Source: Pedobacter ginsengisoli (lineage in GTDB: Bacteria > Bacteroidota > Bacteroidia > Sphingobacteriales > Sphingobacteriaceae). Taken from it: 64,000 nucleotides of DNA. Below, one piece after another: positions 62,440 through 64,000 of this stretch. The notes under the pieces were generated by a model that was not told where the DNA came from, searched no databases, and was given only the letters and a program-made list of their open reading frames with translations. Position 1 is the stretch's first letter; each line of letters starts with the position of its first letter. Where the stretch lies: the NCBI RefSeq assembly GCF_002736205.1, contig NZ_CP024091.1, positions 4,833,555 through 4,897,554 of the forward strand, read 5' to 3'. A program made the position numbers and the translations under genes.

Positions 62440-63147
62440 CTAATTATCGCGGTCGTATTTGGCTTTCTTTTTTACTTCCTCTGCTCCTGCAATACAAATT
62501 ACGAATTCTCCTTTTAATATATTGTTTTCAAAATGTGATTTAATTTCGGCCAAAGTGCCTCTCACAGTTTCTTCGTATAGTTTTGTTAATTCACGGCTTA
62601 CCGATGCCTGGCGGTCTGCACCCAAATATTGTCCAAATTCTTCTAGTGTTTTAAGTAGTCTATGTGGGCTTTCGTATAATACTATTGTTCTTTCCTCTTC
62701 AGCCAGCTTTTTAAATCTTGTCTGTCGCCCTTTTTTTACGGGTAAAAATCCTTCAAACACAAATGAGTCCGAGGGGAGCCCCGAATTTACCAGGGCGGGT
62801 ACAAAGGCAGTTGCTCCGGGCAGGCACTCAACCGGTAAATCATTTTTAATGGCCTCTCTAACCAGAAAAAAACCAGGATCAGATATAGCAGGGGTTCCGG
62901 CATCCGATATCAATGCAACCATTTTACCTTCTTTCAAAAACTTAATGATTTCTGAAGTAGCCTGATGTTCATTGTGCTGGTGATGCGAATATGCCTTTTT
63001 ATCAATTCCAAAATGTTTTAACATCGGGGCACTGGTGCGGGTGTCTTCTGCAAGAATCACATCAGCCTCTTTTAAAATTCTAATTGCCCTGAAGGTCATA
63101 TCTTCCAGGTTACCAATTGGTGTAGGAACAAGAAAAAGTTTACCCAT
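62440..63147 (-). CDS. rsmI: 16S rRNA (cytidine-2'-O)-methyltransferase RsmI
   Basis: A 235-aa enzyme that 2'-O-methylates C1402 of 16S rRNA. It has the tetrapyrrole-methylase fold: LFLVPTPIGNLEDMTFRAI (about 4-22), ILAEDTRTS, ALISDAGTPAISDPG (about 78-92) and GATAFVPALVNSGLPSDSF (about 110-128). It is complete at the usual size. It is divergent from serS. Confidence 0.94.
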   Translation of the reverse strand: MGKLFLVPTPIGNLEDMTFRAIRILKEADVILAEDTRTSAPMLKHFGIDKKAYSHHQHNEHQATSEIIKFLKEGKMVALISDAGTPAISDPGFFLVREAIKNDLPVECLPGATAFVPALVNSGLPSDSFVFEGFLPVKKGRQTRFKKLAEEERTIVLYESPHRLLKTLEEFGQYLGADRQASVSRELTKLYEETVRGTLAEIKSHFENNILKGEFVICIAGAEEVKKKAKYDRDN

Positions 63148-63232
63148 TTGTATTTGCCGTTTACGATTTAAGAAATTGGATTGGTCACGCGAAGTTTCAA
63201 ATTTATGAATTAAGGCTCGCCTAAAAATCGTA

Positions 63233-63259
63233 ATTCGTCAATCTAAATTCGTAAATCAA
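63233..63259 (+). repeat. Two imperfect copies of a 13-base unit before serS
   Basis: ATTCGTCAATCTA (63233-63245) and ATTCGTAAATCAA (63247-63259) are adjacent, 14 bases apart, with ten of thirteen positions shared. A further AATCGT precedes. It may be a short repetitive intergenic element or a regulatory direct repeat. Confidence 0.4.
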
Positions 63260-63262
63260 TCT

Positions 63263-63270
63263 TATCTTTG
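63263..63270 (+). promoter_or_regulatory. -7 box (TAnnTTTG) of serS
   Basis: TATCTTTG matches TAnnTTTG exactly and ends 16 bases before the serS ATG at 63287. A clear -33 box was not seen; two imperfect direct repeats lie just upstream. Confidence 0.5.
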
Positions 63271-63286
63271 TTTAAAAAATAAAATA

Positions 63287-64000
63287 ATGCTGCAAGTTAA
63301 CTATATCCGCGAAAATAGAGAGAAAGTTTTAGAAGGACTAAGCGTACGTAATTTTAAGCACCCAGAACTGGTTGATGAAATTATTAAAATTGACGAAGAA
63401 CGAAGACAAGTTCAAACCTCGTTGGATAACCTTTCCGCAATAGCCAATGCAGCTGCAAAACAAATTGGCGAGCTAATGCGTAACGGGAAGAAAGAAGAAG
63501 CAGAAGTGCTAAAGGCAGAAACCACCTCAAATAAAGAGGAACATAAAAACCTTTCAGATCAGCTAACAGAAATAGAGGATACATTATACCGTTTAATAGT
63601 ACAACTGCCAAACCTGCCGTATCATCTGGTAAAACCAGGAAGTGTGGCTGAAGACAATGAAATTGTTTATGAGCATGGCAACCCTGCTGATCTGCCAAAA
63701 GGTGCATTGCCTCACTGGGAGCTTACAGCTAAATACGATATCATAGATTTTGAGTTGGGTACAAAAATAACCGGTGCGGGTTTTCCTGTATATAAAGGAA
63801 AAGGTGCACGTTTGCAAAGGGCCCTTATTAATTTCTTTTTAGATCATGCTATTGCAAAGGGTTATAGAGAAATGCAGGTGCCACATTTAATAAATGAAGC
63901 ATCTGGTTTTGGTACCGGACAACTACCTGATAAAGAAGGGCAGATGTATCATGCAGGAGTAGATAATCTATATCTTATTCCAACAGCCGAAGTACCGGTT
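63287..64000 (+). CDS. serS: Seryl-tRNA synthetase, N-terminal part (cut by window end)
   Basis: The first 238 codons of serS; the gene runs off the end of the window in frame. The N-terminal long coiled coil that binds the tRNA acceptor arm is visible (about 1-110). It is followed by the start of the catalytic core: LPHWELTAKYDIIDFE (about 144-159), GAGFPVYKGKGARLQRAL (about 164-181) and YLIPTAEVP (motif-2 region, about 229-237). It charges tRNA-Ser with serine. It is divergent from rsmI with a promoter-like box 16 bases before the start. Confidence 0.95.
   Translation, partial: MLQVNYIRENREKVLEGLSVRNFKHPELVDEIIKIDEERRQVQTSLDNLSAIANAAAKQIGELMRNGKKEEAEVLKAETTSNKEEHKNLSDQLTEIEDTLYRLIVQLPNLPYHLVKPGSVAEDNEIVYEHGNPADLPKGALPHWELTAKYDIIDFELGTKITGAGFPVYKGKGARLQRALINFFLDHAIAKGYREMQVPHLINEASGFGTGQLPDKEGQMYHAGVDNLYLIPTAEVPV

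Noticed and set aside
62459..62965. Open frame of 168 codons on the plus strand opposite rsmI
   Set aside because: Antisense to the conserved RsmI core; composition is that of a shadow frame.
1..64000. CRISPR arrays, riboswitches, rRNA, tRNA, intact insertion sequences or prophage
   Set aside because: No regularly spaced repeats, known aptamer cores, transposase or phage genes were recognised on either strand; intergenic regions other than 26815-27190 are all shorter than about 170 bases.

Overview
The window looks like a chromosome segment of a Bacteroidota bacterium of the Sphingobacteriaceae, close to Pedobacter. This rests on the low G+C content, several TAnnTTTG promoter boxes of the Bacteroidota type, frequent TTG starts without Shine-Dalgarno sequences, a complete GldK-GldL-GldM-GldN type IX secretion core, GldB and PorW/SprE homologues, and Bacteroidota-restricted families (DUF4271, DUF4349). 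The genus is inferred from gene content and was not tested by any search.

Layout. 1-7,600: an OmpR-type response regulator, a UbiA-like membrane protein, a membrane metallophosphoesterase, a MoxR-like ATPase with a VWA partner, and a tandem pair of JmjC/cupin_8 proteins. 7,690-10,880: a DUF1800/DUF1501 export pair. 10,930-23,380: a carbohydrate region with a DUF3472 protein, a GH2 beta-galactosidase, a six-hairpin glycosidase, a DUF2961/GH172 protein and a GH32-like enzyme. It has no SusC/SusD, and hemW and an SDR gene lie inside it. LacI-type palindromes flank the beta-galactosidase gene. 23,390-26,814: a sulfur-type module (TsdA-like dihaem cytochrome lipoprotein, DsrE-family protein, ModA-like binding protein) with a divergent LysR regulator. 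26,815-27,190: the only long stretch without a clear gene. It is partly G+C-rich and full of short inverted repeats.

27,190-34,313: an unknown protein, DUF4271, HemD, then gldK-gldL-gldM-gldN. 34,366-41,204 (minus strand): porW/sprE, a class A penicillin-binding protein, uvrC. 41,310-47,079: ATP synthase genes (atpZ-like, an unknown four-helix protein, atpB, atpE, atpF, atpH, atpA, atpG); the beta and epsilon subunits are absent. 47,163-56,664: small membrane proteins, ruvC, a flippase-like protein, GT2, an ABC permease, rnhB, GT4, gcvT, comB and a patatin. 56,671-60,119: gldB, a PorT-family barrel protein and nadE. 60,120-63,147: lnt, a PH/SHOCT protein and rsmI. 63,287-64,000: serS, cut by the window end.

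Together these genes combine core housekeeping (ATP synthesis, DNA repair, haem, NAD, lipoprotein maturation, translation) with cell-envelope and type IX secretion functions and two accessory modules (sugar and sulfur). I saw no CRISPR array, intact insertion sequence, prophage, rRNA or tRNA.
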